A stretch of 64,000 nt of DNA from an uncultured Alistipes sp. (GTDB lineage: Bacteria > Bacteroidota > Bacteroidia > Bacteroidales > Rikenellaceae): assembly GCA_944321965.1 (NCBI GenBank), contig CALUNH010000012.1, forward strand, positions 1 through 64,000, in the 5' to 3' direction. Shown here piece by piece: positions 50,720-60,900 of the stretch (position 1 is the first letter of the stretch; each line of letters starts with the position of its first letter). The notes beneath the pieces are model-generated. The model had not been told where the DNA came from. It did not search any database and saw nothing but the letters and a program-made list of their open reading frames with translations. The translations under genes were made by a program, and so were the position numbers.

Positions 50720-52390
50720 ATGAAAAACCTCGAAACCTTGCGGACGGGCGTTCGTTACGCTGCCGTGCCGCTGACGCTGGCGACCCTTGCGGGTTGCGGC
50801 GGGGGGCAGCCCAAGCGCCCCAACATTCTGGTGATGATGACCGACGACCACACGGCGCAGGCCATGAGCTGCTACGGGAGCCTGCTGGTCGAGACTCCGA
50901 ACCTGGACCGGCTGGCGCGCGAAGGGATGCTCTTCGAGAACTGCTACGTCTCGAACGCCATTTCGGGACCTTCGCGGGCCTGCATCCTCACGGGCAAGTA
51001 CAGCCACGTGAACGGCTTCACGGACAATTCGCGCACGTTCGACGGCGACCAGCAGACCTTCCCCAAACTGCTCCATGCGGCGGGTTACCAGACGGCGATG
51101 ATCGGCAAATGGCACCTGAACTCCGACCCGCAGGGCTTCGATTTCTGGAGCATCCTCGTGGGACAGGGCGAATACTACGCGCCGCTGTTCATCGAAAACG
51201 GCGAGGAGCGCGTCGAGGAGGGCTATGTCACGGACATCATCACCGACAAGGCGATCTCGTTTCTCGAAGGGCGCGATCCCTCGCGGCCCTTTGCGATGCT
51301 CTACTACCATAAGGCGCCGCACCGCAACTGGATGCCTGCGCAGCGCCACCTGGGGATGAACGACGCGCGGGTCTATCCCGAGCCTTTCAACCTGCTGGAC
51401 GACTACGCGGGGCGCGGGAGCGCCGCGCGCGAGCAGGCGATGGAGATCGGGCGCGACATGTGGCCCGAGTGGGACCTGAAGCTGATGACGCCCGAGCAGC
51501 TGGCGCAGTCCTACGAGCTGGAGACGACGGGCGACGCGAACCGGGACGATGTGTCGCGAGCGAACGACTGGCGGAGCAGCGTGATGCAGTACCAGGCGGC
51601 CTACAACCGGATGACCGATGCCGAGAAGGCGCGCTGGAACGAGGCCTACGCTTCGCGCATCGCCGAGTACGAGCAGTTGAAGCGGACGGCCGCGCCCGAG
51701 GAGATGACGCGCTGGAAGTACCAGCAGTACATGAAGGACTACTGCGCGGTGATCAAGGCCGTGGACGAGAACGTCGGCCGTCTGCTGGACTACCTGGAGC
51801 AGATCGGCGAGCTGGACAACACGATCATCGTCTACACGTCGGACCAGGGCTTCTTCCTGGGCGAGCACGGCTGGTTCGACAAGCGCTTCATGTACGAGGA
51901 GTGCCAGCGCACGCCGCTGCTGGTGCGCTACCCGAAGGCCGTGGGGGCCGGGACGCGGAGCCGGGCGCTGGCCATGAACATCGACCTGGCGCCGACGTTC
52001 GTCGACATGGCGGGGCTGCCGGTTCCCGACGACATGCAGGGGCGTTCGCTGCGCGGGGTGCTGACCTCGGGCGGCCAGGCTCCCGAGGGGTGGCGCACGG
52101 GGGTCTACTACCACTACTACGAATACCCCTCGTGGCACTCCGTGAAGCGCCACTACGGCATCCGCACGGCTGACTATAAGCTCATCCACTTCTACAACGA
52201 CGTTGACGAGTGGGAGCTCTACGACCTGAAGCACGACCCGCACGAGATGCAGAACGTCTATAACGACCCGGCCTATGCCGACATCCGCCAGGAACTCCAC
52301 CGGGAGCTCGAAAAGCTCCAGACGGAGTGCGGGGATACGGACCCCTGCGAGCGGGAGTACGAATTCTTCCAGGGGGCGGACAAACTCTGA
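50720..52390 (+). CDS. Ser-type sulfatase (S1), candidate GlcNAc-6-O-sulfatase
   Basis: A 556-residue sulfatase with a lipoprotein signal (LATLAGCGGG, Cys 26). The metal site begins MMTDDHTAQAMSCYG. The Ser-type formylglycine motif is S82-G-P-S-R86, followed by ACILTGKYSHVNGF. Later regions include YYHKAPHRNW, YTSDQGFFLGEHGWFDKR and the C-terminal YDLKHDPHEMQN. The overall sequence resembles the Bacteroides N-acetylglucosamine-6-O-sulfatase of the heparan sulfate locus. It would remove 6-O-sulfate from glucosamine. The next gene starts 76 bases after its stop. Confidence 0.87.
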   Translation: MKNLETLRTGVRYAAVPLTLATLAGCGGGQPKRPNILVMMTDDHTAQAMSCYGSLLVETPNLDRLAREGMLFENCYVSNAISGPSRACILTGKYSHVNGFTDNSRTFDGDQQTFPKLLHAAGYQTAMIGKWHLNSDPQGFDFWSILVGQGEYYAPLFIENGEERVEEGYVTDIITDKAISFLEGRDPSRPFAMLYYHKAPHRNWMPAQRHLGMNDARVYPEPFNLLDDYAGRGSAAREQAMEIGRDMWPEWDLKLMTPEQLAQSYELETTGDANRDDVSRANDWRSSVMQYQAAYNRMTDAEKARWNEAYASRIAEYEQLKRTAAPEEMTRWKYQQYMKDYCAVIKAVDENVGRLLDYLEQIGELDNTIIVYTSDQGFFLGEHGWFDKRFMYEECQRTPLLVRYPKAVGAGTRSRALAMNIDLAPTFVDMAGLPVPDDMQGRSLRGVLTSGGQAPEGWRTGVYYHYYEYPSWHSVKRHYGIRTADYKLIHFYNDVDEWELYDLKHDPHEMQNVYNDPAYADIRQELHRELEKLQTECGDTDPCEREYEFFQGADKL

Positions 52391-52466
52391 CGAACGAACA
52401 CGAACCATCAATAATCGATTCGGGGAGCGGGCGACGTTCCGGCCCCGACCCAAAACTGCAACGGAT

Positions 52467-54113
52467 ATGGACAGACGAGAATTTCTGAAAACTTCGGGAT
52501 GGACCCTGCTGGGTCTGGCGGCGGCGAACGCCCTGCCGGGCTGCTCGCGCCTCGGGGATCGGGAGTCGCTTCCCGACGAGGTGAAGAAGGGCTTTCCCTC
52601 GCTCCGGGACCTGAAGGTCTTCTGGGGCGATGTGCACAACCACTGCAACGTGACCTACGGCCACGGCGACCTGTCGGACGCCCTGGCGGCCGCGGCGCAG
52701 CAGCTCGACTTCGTGTCGGTGACGCCGCACGCCCTGTGGCCCGACATCCCGGGCGAGAACGACCCGCGGCTGAACTGGGTGATCGGCTATCACACCGAGG
52801 CCTTCAAGCGCCTGCGGGCCGGGGGCTATGAGAAGTACCGCCGGATGGTCGAGGCGGCGAACCGCCCGGGCGAGTTCCTGACGTTCGTCTCCTACGAGTG
52901 CCACAGCATGGAGCACGGCGACCACGTGGCGCTGTTCCGCGATTTCGACGTGCCGCTGGTGGAGTGCACGTCGGTTCCCGACCTGAAGGAGCGGCTTCGG
53001 GAGTACGCCTGCTACGTCACGCCGCACCACATGGGCTACCAGACCGGATTCCGGGGCTACAACTGGGCGGCTTTTTCGGATAACGACCCGCAGCTGCCGT
53101 TCGTGGAGATGTTCTCGCGCCACGGCCTTGCGGAGAGCGACACGGGCGACTACGACTACCTGCACGACATGGGCCCGCGCATCTGGGAGGGTTCGATCCA
53201 GTACGGGCTGGAGCAGGGCCACAAGTTCGGCCTGATGTGCTCGACGGATCAGCACGCCGGTTACCCGGGCAGCTACGGCGACGGCCGCATCGGCGTCTAC
53301 GCCCCGTCGCTCGACCGCGACGCGCTGTGGGAGCAGATGGGCAAACGTCACGTCTGCGGCGTGACGGGCGACAAGATCAAGATCGACTTCCGCATCAACG
53401 GCGGGGTAGGGGGCGACGTGATCCGTGCCTCTCGCCGGGAGATCTACCTCAATGTCGAGGCGCAGAACGCCATCGACTACGTCGACCTGATCAAGAACGG
53501 GCAGTGCGTGGCGCGTCTGAACGGCCCGCACCGTGCGGCGGCACCTTCCGACGAGGTGATCCGCACGAAGGTGAAGGTCAACTTCGGCTGGAACCGCGAG
53601 GAGGAGTACGTCCACTGGACGGGCGCCCTGCGGTTGACCGAGGGGTCGATCACCGACCTGCAGACCTGCTTCCGCGGGGCGGCCTTCACCTCGCCGCAGC
53701 CGGGCGAGACGGAGTTCCACACGCGCGTGAACCGCGTCGTGGAGCGCGACGCGCGGCATGTGGCGCTGGACCTCTATTCGTCGAAGAACCCCAACGTGAT
53801 GACCCCGGCGATGCAGGGCGTGGTGCTCGACATCACGGCTCCGCGCACGGCGCGGCTCGTGGCGGAGTTCAACGGCCGGAGCTACGAGCACACGATCGGC
53901 GAACTGCTCGAAGGGGCTCGGGCGCACTTCCTGCGGGGTTGGCTTTCGGAGGCGGTCCAGTTCGAGCGTGCACAGCCCGAGGCGGCCTTCTGCGTCGGAC
54001 ACCGCATGGTCGACACGGAGGCGCAGCGCGATACGGATTACTATTACGTGCGGGTGCGCCAGCGCGACGGACAGTGGGGCTGGTCGTCGCCGATCTGGGT
54101 GGAACGGGCCTGA
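52467..54113 (+). CDS. PHP-like DUF3604 lipoprotein of unknown activity
   Basis: A 548-residue protein whose N-terminus MDRREFLKTSGW looks like a twin-arginine signal and has a lipobox (NALPGC, Cys 26). A complete set of PHP-fold metal motifs follows: H57-X-H59 (DVHNHC), His 88 (VTPHALW), E144-X-H146 (YECHS), H187-H188 (TPHHMG) and D261-X-H263 (TDQHAG). DUF3604 proteins are predicted metal-dependent hydrolases, possibly phosphoesterases or lactonases. Its place between sulfatases and a sugar kinase suggests a role on heparan sulfate fragments. The ATG at 52467 was chosen for the signal; the frame upstream overlaps the sulfatase gene. It ends 2 bases before the ROK gene. Confidence 0.78.
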   Translation: MDRREFLKTSGWTLLGLAAANALPGCSRLGDRESLPDEVKKGFPSLRDLKVFWGDVHNHCNVTYGHGDLSDALAAAAQQLDFVSVTPHALWPDIPGENDPRLNWVIGYHTEAFKRLRAGGYEKYRRMVEAANRPGEFLTFVSYECHSMEHGDHVALFRDFDVPLVECTSVPDLKERLREYACYVTPHHMGYQTGFRGYNWAAFSDNDPQLPFVEMFSRHGLAESDTGDYDYLHDMGPRIWEGSIQYGLEQGHKFGLMCSTDQHAGYPGSYGDGRIGVYAPSLDRDALWEQMGKRHVCGVTGDKIKIDFRINGGVGGDVIRASRREIYLNVEAQNAIDYVDLIKNGQCVARLNGPHRAAAPSDEVIRTKVKVNFGWNREEEYVHWTGALRLTEGSITDLQTCFRGAAFTSPQPGETEFHTRVNRVVERDARHVALDLYSSKNPNVMTPAMQGVVLDITAPRTARLVAEFNGRSYEHTIGELLEGARAHFLRGWLSEAVQFERAQPEAAFCVGHRMVDTEAQRDTDYYYVRVRQRDGQWGWSSPIWVERA

Positions 54114-54115
54114 CG

Positions 54116-55042
54116 ATGGAGCGCCATGCCATAGGAATCGACCTCGGCGGCACTTCGGTGAAGTACGCCGTGGTCGCCGCGTCGGGGCGGATTCTCTTCA
54201 GCGGGGAGCATGGCTCCCGGGCTGCGGAGGGCGCCGACGCGGTGCTGGAACAGATCATAAAGGGCATCGAAGCCTGCCGGGCGTATGCCGCCGGGGCGGG
54301 GCTGGAGCTTGCGGGGGTCGGGATCGGCACCCCGGGCGTGGTCTCGGCCGACGGCCGCACGGTGCTGGGCGGTGCGGAGAATATCGCGGGCTGGGAGAAC
54401 GTCCCGCTCGCGTCGCGGATTGAGGCGGCCACGGGACTGGGGGCCGTGGCCGGAAACGACGCCAACGCCATGGCTTTGGGCGAGACGCTCTACGGAGCGG
54501 CCCGGGGGGCTACGGACGTGGTTTTCGTGACGGTGGGGACCGGGATCGGCTGTGGGGTGCTGATCGACGGCCGCCTCTTCCGCGGCTACCGCGGCCGCGG
54601 CATGGAGATGGGCCACATTACGGTCAAGTGCGACGGCGAACACTGTGCCTGCGGCGGGGTGGGGTGCCTGGAGCACTACGCCTCGACTTCGGCGTTGGTG
54701 CGTCGCTTCCGCGAACTGAGCGGTGCGTCGGAGGCCGACGGCCGCGAGGTGGTTCGCCGCTACGAAGCGGGGGATGCGGCGGCCGTCCGGGCGCTGGAGG
54801 AGCACTGGATGTACCTCTCGCACGGCATCGCCTCGATGGTGAATCTTTTCGCGCCGCAGCGGGTCGTCGTCGGGGGTGGGATCTCCGAGGCGGGCCCCTT
54901 CTATCTGGAACGCCTGCGTGAAGGGGTGCGTCGTCAGATGATGGATGTGTGCGGTGCGGAGACCGAAATTGTGGCTGCGCAGCTCGGCAACCGGGCCGGG
55001 AGCCTCGGGGCTGCGGGTCTGATTCTCGGAAAGAAGGCGTGA
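54116..55042 (+). CDS. ROK family sugar kinase
   Basis: A 308-residue cytoplasmic kinase of the ROK family. The ATP-binding phosphate loop is in IGIDLGGTSVKYAV. The catalytic Asp is in GNDANAMALGE. The zinc motif is CACGGVGCLE (about residue 175), and VTVGTGIGCGV is also present. Such kinases phosphorylate glucosamine, N-acetylglucosamine or glucose at O-6. In a heparan sulfate locus the freed amino sugar is the likely substrate. It has no helix-turn-helix, so it is an enzyme and not a ROK repressor. It starts 2 bases after the DUF3604 gene. Confidence 0.88.
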   Translation: MERHAIGIDLGGTSVKYAVVAASGRILFSGEHGSRAAEGADAVLEQIIKGIEACRAYAAGAGLELAGVGIGTPGVVSADGRTVLGGAENIAGWENVPLASRIEAATGLGAVAGNDANAMALGETLYGAARGATDVVFVTVGTGIGCGVLIDGRLFRGYRGRGMEMGHITVKCDGEHCACGGVGCLEHYASTSALVRRFRELSGASEADGREVVRRYEAGDAAAVRALEEHWMYLSHGIASMVNLFAPQRVVVGGGISEAGPFYLERLREGVRRQMMDVCGAETEIVAAQLGNRAGSLGAAGLILGKKA

Positions 55043-55044
55043 CG

Positions 55045-55158
55045 ATGAGACGCAACTATGCACTGGTGGGGCTGATCATGCTCTTCTGGTTCGTGATCTC
55101 GTTCATCACGAACATTATCGGGCCGCTGATTGAAAACAAACGTTACTCCCTCGGGTAA
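55045..55158 (+). pseudogene. Truncated N-terminus of an MFS sugar transporter
   Basis: An open frame of 37 codons begins MRRNYALVGLIMLFWFVISF and continues with TNIIGPLI, the typical first helix of an MFS transporter of the kind found in glycan loci. After about residue 29 the sequence changes to ENKRYSLG and stops. The rest of the transporter (about 370-400 residues expected) is absent; the PL15 gene starts 23 bases later. It starts 2 bases after the ROK gene, so the full gene was once in the operon. It could also act as a short membrane peptide, but decay is more likely. Confidence 0.7.
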
Positions 55159-55181
55159 CTTTTCCGTAAAACGAACCGATC

Positions 55182-57812
55182 ATGAAACGAACCATCACGC
55201 TGCTGGCGCTGCTGCTGACGGCCTTCGGAGCCGCGGCACAATCTGCAGCACAGCCTGCAACACAATCCGCGGCACAGTCTGCGGCACAACCCGCCGATGA
55301 ATCCGCTGCGGGCCGACCTTCCGATATCCCGGCCGCCGAACAACACCTTGACAAACAGGCGCTGCGCCCCCGCTACCGGGCGTGGATGCAGCCTGCCGGA
55401 GGGGTTTGCGTGACGCAGAATCCGCCGTCGCTGCTCTGGCCCGCGGGCGGGAAGGAGGTCACGGGCTACCGGGTCGAACTGGCCCCGTCGCCCGACTTCC
55501 CGGCCGACAGGATGCTGACCGGCGATCAGGAGTGGGCCGTCTGGGCACTCCACCGGCCGCTGGCGCCGGGCCGCTACTGGTGGCGGGTGACGACCTTCAC
55601 GCGGGACGGGGCGTCGCAACGTTCCGCGGCTTGCGACTTCACCGTTGCGGACACCGCGCGGCGCTTCGCCACCCCGACGGGTGACGAGCTCGTGCGCCGG
55701 ATCGCCGAGACGCCCCACCACCGGCTCTATGTCACGCGCGACGGCCTCCAGTCGTTCCGCACCCGCACGGCGTCGAACCCCGAGGCCCGGGAGTTCCTCG
55801 GCCGTGCGCGGAAACGCATCGACATGGACCTGGTGCCGATCGCCCCGACGCGGCCGCGCGACACGACCGGGATGTCGCCCTTCCAGAAACGCTCGCTCAT
55901 CAACTTCATGTACCACAAGTTCGGCGAGGTGGCCACCCAGCCGATCGTCGACTTTTCGCTGGCGTGGCTGCTTTCGGGCGAGGAAGCCTTTCTGGACGCC
56001 GTGGTTCGCCATGCGCGGCACGTGGCGGCGATGCCCGTCGACAGCGACGCCACGTCGGAGGACTTCAACCGCTCGGCGATCATGTACGGCCTGGCCTTCG
56101 GCTACGACACGGCGTGCGACCGCATGACGGCGGAGGAGCGTGCGGCGGTGCTCGAAGCGATCCGCGTGCGCGGCGAACGCTTCTACCGGCAGTACGTGCG
56201 CGATTTCGAGTGCCATTCGATGGACAACCACGTCTGGCAGCATACCTTCCGGAACTTCTTCTTCACGGCGATTGCGACGCTGGGCGACCTGCCCGAAGCG
56301 GAGCGGTGGCTGCGCTACTGCTACGAGGTGTGGTGCGGGCGCTTCCCGATCCTCGGGGGCGACGACGGCGGCTGGCACGACGGCAGCAGCTACATGCAGG
56401 CCAATCTGGTGACCTTCATCTACGTGCCGTTCGTACTGACGCGCCTGACGGGGACGGACTTCTTCGCGCTGCCGTGGTACCGCAACCTGCCGTCGTTCCT
56501 GGTCTACTCCTTCCCGAAGGGCTCCTACGCCACGGGCTTCGGCGACGACTACGAGAAGATGACCACGCCGTCGCAACTCTACATGGGCTTTGCCGATGCG
56601 CTGGCGCGCGAGACCGGCAGCGGCGAGGCGCGCTGGTATGCCGACCAACTGATCGGCCCGGACCCGCAGAACCTCTACCGTTCGAAGGGCTTCACGCTCT
56701 ACCGCATCCTGACGGACAAACCCCTCGGCTGCGTGGCTCCCGTGGCTCCGGCGCGCAATACGTCGCGGTTCTATCCCGATGCGGGCTTTTCGCTGATGCA
56801 CACCGACCCGGCCGATGCGTCGGACGACCTGATGGCGGCCTTCTTCGCGCTGCCGTTCGGTTCGACGGGCCACGCCCACGCCGCCCACAACGGCTTTACG
56901 ATCAACTACGGCGGCCGTCAGCTCTTCGGGGGCACGGGCTACTACTCGAATTTCAACGACAAACATACGCTGCTGCACTACCGCTCGCGGGGGCACAATA
57001 CGATCCTGGCCGACGGACTGGCGCAGGTGATCGGCGAGAACGGCTACGGCTGGCTGGCGCGCTTCGCCGATACCGAGGCGCTGACCTACACGCTGGGCGA
57101 CGCTTCGCACGCCTACGACTCGATCCGCACACCCTTCTGGATCGACCGCATGGAGAAGTCCGGTGTGGCCTATACGCGCGAGAACGGCCTCGGGGATCCG
57201 GGTGTGACGCGCTTCCGGCGCCACTTCCTCTTCCTGAAGCCCGACGTGATCGTCCTCTACGACGAGCTGGCGGCCCGCGAACCGATCACCTGGACGTGGC
57301 TGCTGCACAGCCACCACCGGCTGACGCAGCCCGGCGATGCGACGGCCGTCGAGGCGGATAACGGCCTGGCGGTGGGGCGGATGGACCTCTTTACCTCAAG
57401 TGGTCTGGAGGTGAATGTCACCGACGAATTCTTCTCCCCGGCAATCAACTGGAAAAAACGCACGGGCCCCGACGGCAAGGTGATGGAGTATGTGAACCAG
57501 TGGCATTCGGAGTTCACGACCCCGGCGAAGAGCCGTGCGCAGCGTTTCCTGGCGGTGTTCCGCATCACGCCTGCGGGTCGGGAGCCGCTGCCGCTGGCGC
57601 GTCATGCCGACGGCAGCCTCACGGTCGGGGCGTGGACCGTCCGCGCCGAACTCGACGCCTCGCGACCCGCGCGGCTCGAAGTCTCCGACTCCCGCGGCCA
57701 TGCCGTGCTCTACCATACCGAAGCCTCGACCGTCGAGGGCAGCACCCTCGTCCGTGTGCCCGGTGAGCCGGACCGCGAACTGGTTGATATCGTTCCGGCT
57801 TCGGTCCGCTGA
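55182..57812 (+). CDS. Heparinase II/III-type lyase with DUF4962 (PL15-like)
   Basis: An 876-residue secreted lyase, probably exo-acting on heparin and heparan sulfate oligosaccharides. It has a signal peptide followed by an Ala/Gln repeat (about residues 20-45). A DUF4962/fibronectin-like N-terminal domain follows (PPSLLWPAGGKEVTGYRVEL). The helical toroid is next, with the key region MDNHVWQHT and GWHDGSSYMQANL. The beta domain has SRGHNTILADG. This layout and length fit PL15 heparan sulfate lyases of Bacteroides. It is the last gene of operon 3, and the terminator at 57832 follows. Confidence 0.82.
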   Translation: MKRTITLLALLLTAFGAAAQSAAQPATQSAAQSAAQPADESAAGRPSDIPAAEQHLDKQALRPRYRAWMQPAGGVCVTQNPPSLLWPAGGKEVTGYRVELAPSPDFPADRMLTGDQEWAVWALHRPLAPGRYWWRVTTFTRDGASQRSAACDFTVADTARRFATPTGDELVRRIAETPHHRLYVTRDGLQSFRTRTASNPEAREFLGRARKRIDMDLVPIAPTRPRDTTGMSPFQKRSLINFMYHKFGEVATQPIVDFSLAWLLSGEEAFLDAVVRHARHVAAMPVDSDATSEDFNRSAIMYGLAFGYDTACDRMTAEERAAVLEAIRVRGERFYRQYVRDFECHSMDNHVWQHTFRNFFFTAIATLGDLPEAERWLRYCYEVWCGRFPILGGDDGGWHDGSSYMQANLVTFIYVPFVLTRLTGTDFFALPWYRNLPSFLVYSFPKGSYATGFGDDYEKMTTPSQLYMGFADALARETGSGEARWYADQLIGPDPQNLYRSKGFTLYRILTDKPLGCVAPVAPARNTSRFYPDAGFSLMHTDPADASDDLMAAFFALPFGSTGHAHAAHNGFTINYGGRQLFGGTGYYSNFNDKHTLLHYRSRGHNTILADGLAQVIGENGYGWLARFADTEALTYTLGDASHAYDSIRTPFWIDRMEKSGVAYTRENGLGDPGVTRFRRHFLFLKPDVIVLYDELAAREPITWTWLLHSHHRLTQPGDATAVEADNGLAVGRMDLFTSSGLEVNVTDEFFSPAINWKKRTGPDGKVMEYVNQWHSEFTTPAKSRAQRFLAVFRITPAGREPLPLARHADGSLTVGAWTVRAELDASRPARLEVSDSRGHAVLYHTEASTVEGSTLVRVPGEPDRELVDIVPASVR

Positions 57813-57831
57813 CGACCCTGTTTTTCGATAA

Positions 57832-57866
57832 CCGCCGGAGGCCCGACCTCCGGCGGTCCTCTTTTT
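57832..57866 (+). terminator. Terminator of the sulfatase-PL15 operon
   Basis: A perfect 10-bp GC stem (57832-57841 and 57847-57856), a 5-base loop and a T-rich end. It separates operon 3 from the HTCS gene. Confidence 0.85.
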
Positions 57867-57936
57867 GGCGGACGAAAAACCCGCCGAAGGTGCGGAATTC
57901 TCCGAAAAAAACCGTAATTTTACTCCTGATAACACG

Positions 57937-60900
57937 ATGCCCATGCTTAAATTCCGATACTCGCTCTTTGGTCTGTTTGCTGTTTTGTTTGCCGTGCCGG
58001 CCTTCGCCACGATCGAATTCCGGACGCTGTCGGTCAACGACGGACTCTCGCAATCGACCGTGCTGGCCATTGCCCAGGACCCGCTGGGCCGCATCTGGAT
58101 GGGTACGCAGGACGGCCTGAACTGCTACGACGGCTATTCGTTCAAGGTCTTCCGCCACGTCGAGAACGACCCGCAGAGCCTGGGCGACAATGCGATCAGC
58201 GCCCTGCTCGCCGACGGCGGGAAACTCTGGGTCGGAACCTCTTCGGGCCTTTCGTGCTACGATGCCGCGACGCAACGCTTCGAGAACTTCCGGCTCGAAG
58301 GCTACAACATGCAGGTCTCCGACATCGCGCGTCAGAATGACGGCAACCTGCTGCTGGCTACGGACCTGGGCATCGTTCTCTTCGACCGTGCGAGCCGTTC
58401 GCTCGAAATCCGCACCTACCTCAAGGGAATCAGCGTCCATACCGTGTGCCCTTCGCGCGACGGATTCCTGGTCGGGACCTCCGACGGCGTCTATACCTAC
58501 TCGTCGACCTACGGCAACGCAATCCGGGTGCTGCCGCAGATGGCCCGCTTCGACATCGCCTGCATCATTCCGGCCGACGGCGGCTACTGGGTCGCCACCC
58601 ACGGAAACGGTCTCTACCGGCTGGATTCGGCCCTGCAGGTCGTTGCCCGCTATACGGCGGCGGCGTATCCCGGACTGGCGTCGGACTACATCCGCGTGCT
58701 GCGCAGCGACTCCGAAGGGCGCCTGTGGGTCGGGACCTTCGACGGGCTGTCGATCCTCGACCCCCGCACGGGACACTTCGAAAAATACGTCTATACGCCC
58801 CGTCCCGGGACCTTGAGCCACAACTCCATCCGTGCGATCTTCATCGACGACCAGCGGGGCGTCTGGCTCGGAACCTATTACGGCGGGGTGAGCTATTACC
58901 ATCCGCTGGCGCGGCGTTTCGGGGTGCTGCGCCACGATCCGGCCCGCAATTCGCTGGGCGACAATACGGTGAGCTGCATTGTCGAGGACCCCGCAGGGGA
59001 GAGTCTCTGGGTGGGGACCAACGACGACGGCGTGAACCTCTACGACCGCCGCACGGGCCGGTTCGCGGAGTTCAATACGGCGAACGGCGCCCTGCTGTCG
59101 AACAATATCAAGTGCATCCTTCCCGACGGCCGCGGGAACCTCTGGATCGGCACCCACGCCGGGGGCCTGACCCGGATGGATGCCTCCTCGCACCGGACCC
59201 GCCACTATTCTGTCAATGCCTCGATCCCGATCAACAACAGCTGTTACGCCCTGCTCGACGGGGACGACGGCACGCTGTGGGTCGGGACGCTCAACGGTCT
59301 GCTGTCGTTCGATCCCGCGGCGGGGCGATTCTCGCGGCATCCGTGCACCGATTACGAACCCCGGTTGGGGTCGCTTCCGATTACGACGCTCTTCCGCGAT
59401 TCGAAACGCCGGGTCTGGATCGGCACCCAGGCGGGTCTCTACCTCTGGCAGCCCGATCAGCGGCAGGTGCTGGCCTGCGATCTGACCACTTCGGACCAGT
59501 GCGTTTCCCCCCCCCTTCGTAAGGAGGCCGTCGTGATGTGCGTTGCCGAGGATTCGCACCGCAACGTCTGGATCGGAACCCGCCAGGGACTCTACCGCTT
59601 CAATGCCGCGGACCACGGCTTCACGCGCTTCGCCGCAGCCGACGGACTGCCCAACGACGTGGTGTACGGCATTCTGGAGGATGAACTGTCGCGCCTCTGG
59701 ATCTCGACCAATGCCGGTCTGGCGTGCTTCGACGTGCCGAAAAACACCTTCCGCAACTACACCCTGCGCGACGGGATCGCCAACAACCAGTTCAATCCCT
59801 ACTCCTATTGCCGGAGCCGCGACGGCGTCTTCTGGTTCGGGGGAATCGGGGGTATCACCTGGTTCCGCCCCCACGATCTGGTGGACAATCCCTTTGCGCC
59901 GCAGGCCCGGATTACGGAGGTCACCGTCGCCGATGCCGGGAACGACCGCCGGGTGCGGATCGAACGCGATTCGCTGGGAAGGGTCGTGCGGGCCGCCTTC
60001 CCGTCGGAGCGCAACATCTTCTCGGTGCACTTCGTGGCGGTGAATCCCCTGTCCGCGGGCCGCAACACCTTCGCCTACAAGCTCGAAGGCTTCAATACCC
60101 GGTGGTACGAGACCTCCTACCTCGAAGCCAGCTACTCGAACCTCAAGCCCGGACGCTATCTCTTCAAGGTCCGGGCCGCGAACAACGACGGACGCTGGTG
60201 CGACGGGGAGACGGCGGTCGAGATCCGCGTGCTGCCGATGTGGTGGCAGACGCTGGCGGCGAAACTCCTGTGGATTGTCCTGGCCCTCGGGGCTGTCGGG
60301 GGTGTGCTGGCTGCGGTTTTCGGCCGCATGAAGATGAAGGTGCAGCTGCGGCTGGAACGCATGGAGAAGGAGTCCGTCGCGGAACTGAGCCAGGAGAAGA
60401 TCCGCTTCTACATCAACCTTTCGCACGAACTCCGCACGCCGCTGACGCTGATCCTCTCGCCGCTGCAGGAGATCCGCGACCACGGAACGTCGGACAAATA
60501 CGTCGCCTCGCGGCTCGACTACATCCACCGCAACAGCCTCAAGCTCCTGCATATCGTCAATCAGCTGCTGGACTACCGCAAGGCCGAACTGGGCATGTTC
60601 CGGATGCGGGTGGCCGTGCAGGACGTGGACGCCATCGTCGCGGAGGTCTTCTCGATGTTCGAGGAGGTGGCCCAGAACCGCGACATGGATTACATCCTCA
60701 GCTCCGACCTGCGGGGCGAGGCGCTTCCCGTGGACCGGATGTTCCTCGAAATGATGGTGACGAACCTCCTCTCGAACGCCTTCAAGTTCACGCCCGACGG
60801 CGGGATCATCCGTGTGGCGCTCCAGCGCGGCGAAGGGTGCTTCCGCATCCAGGTGCGTGACAGCGGCATCGGCATCACGGCCGAGCAGCAGAAGCATATT

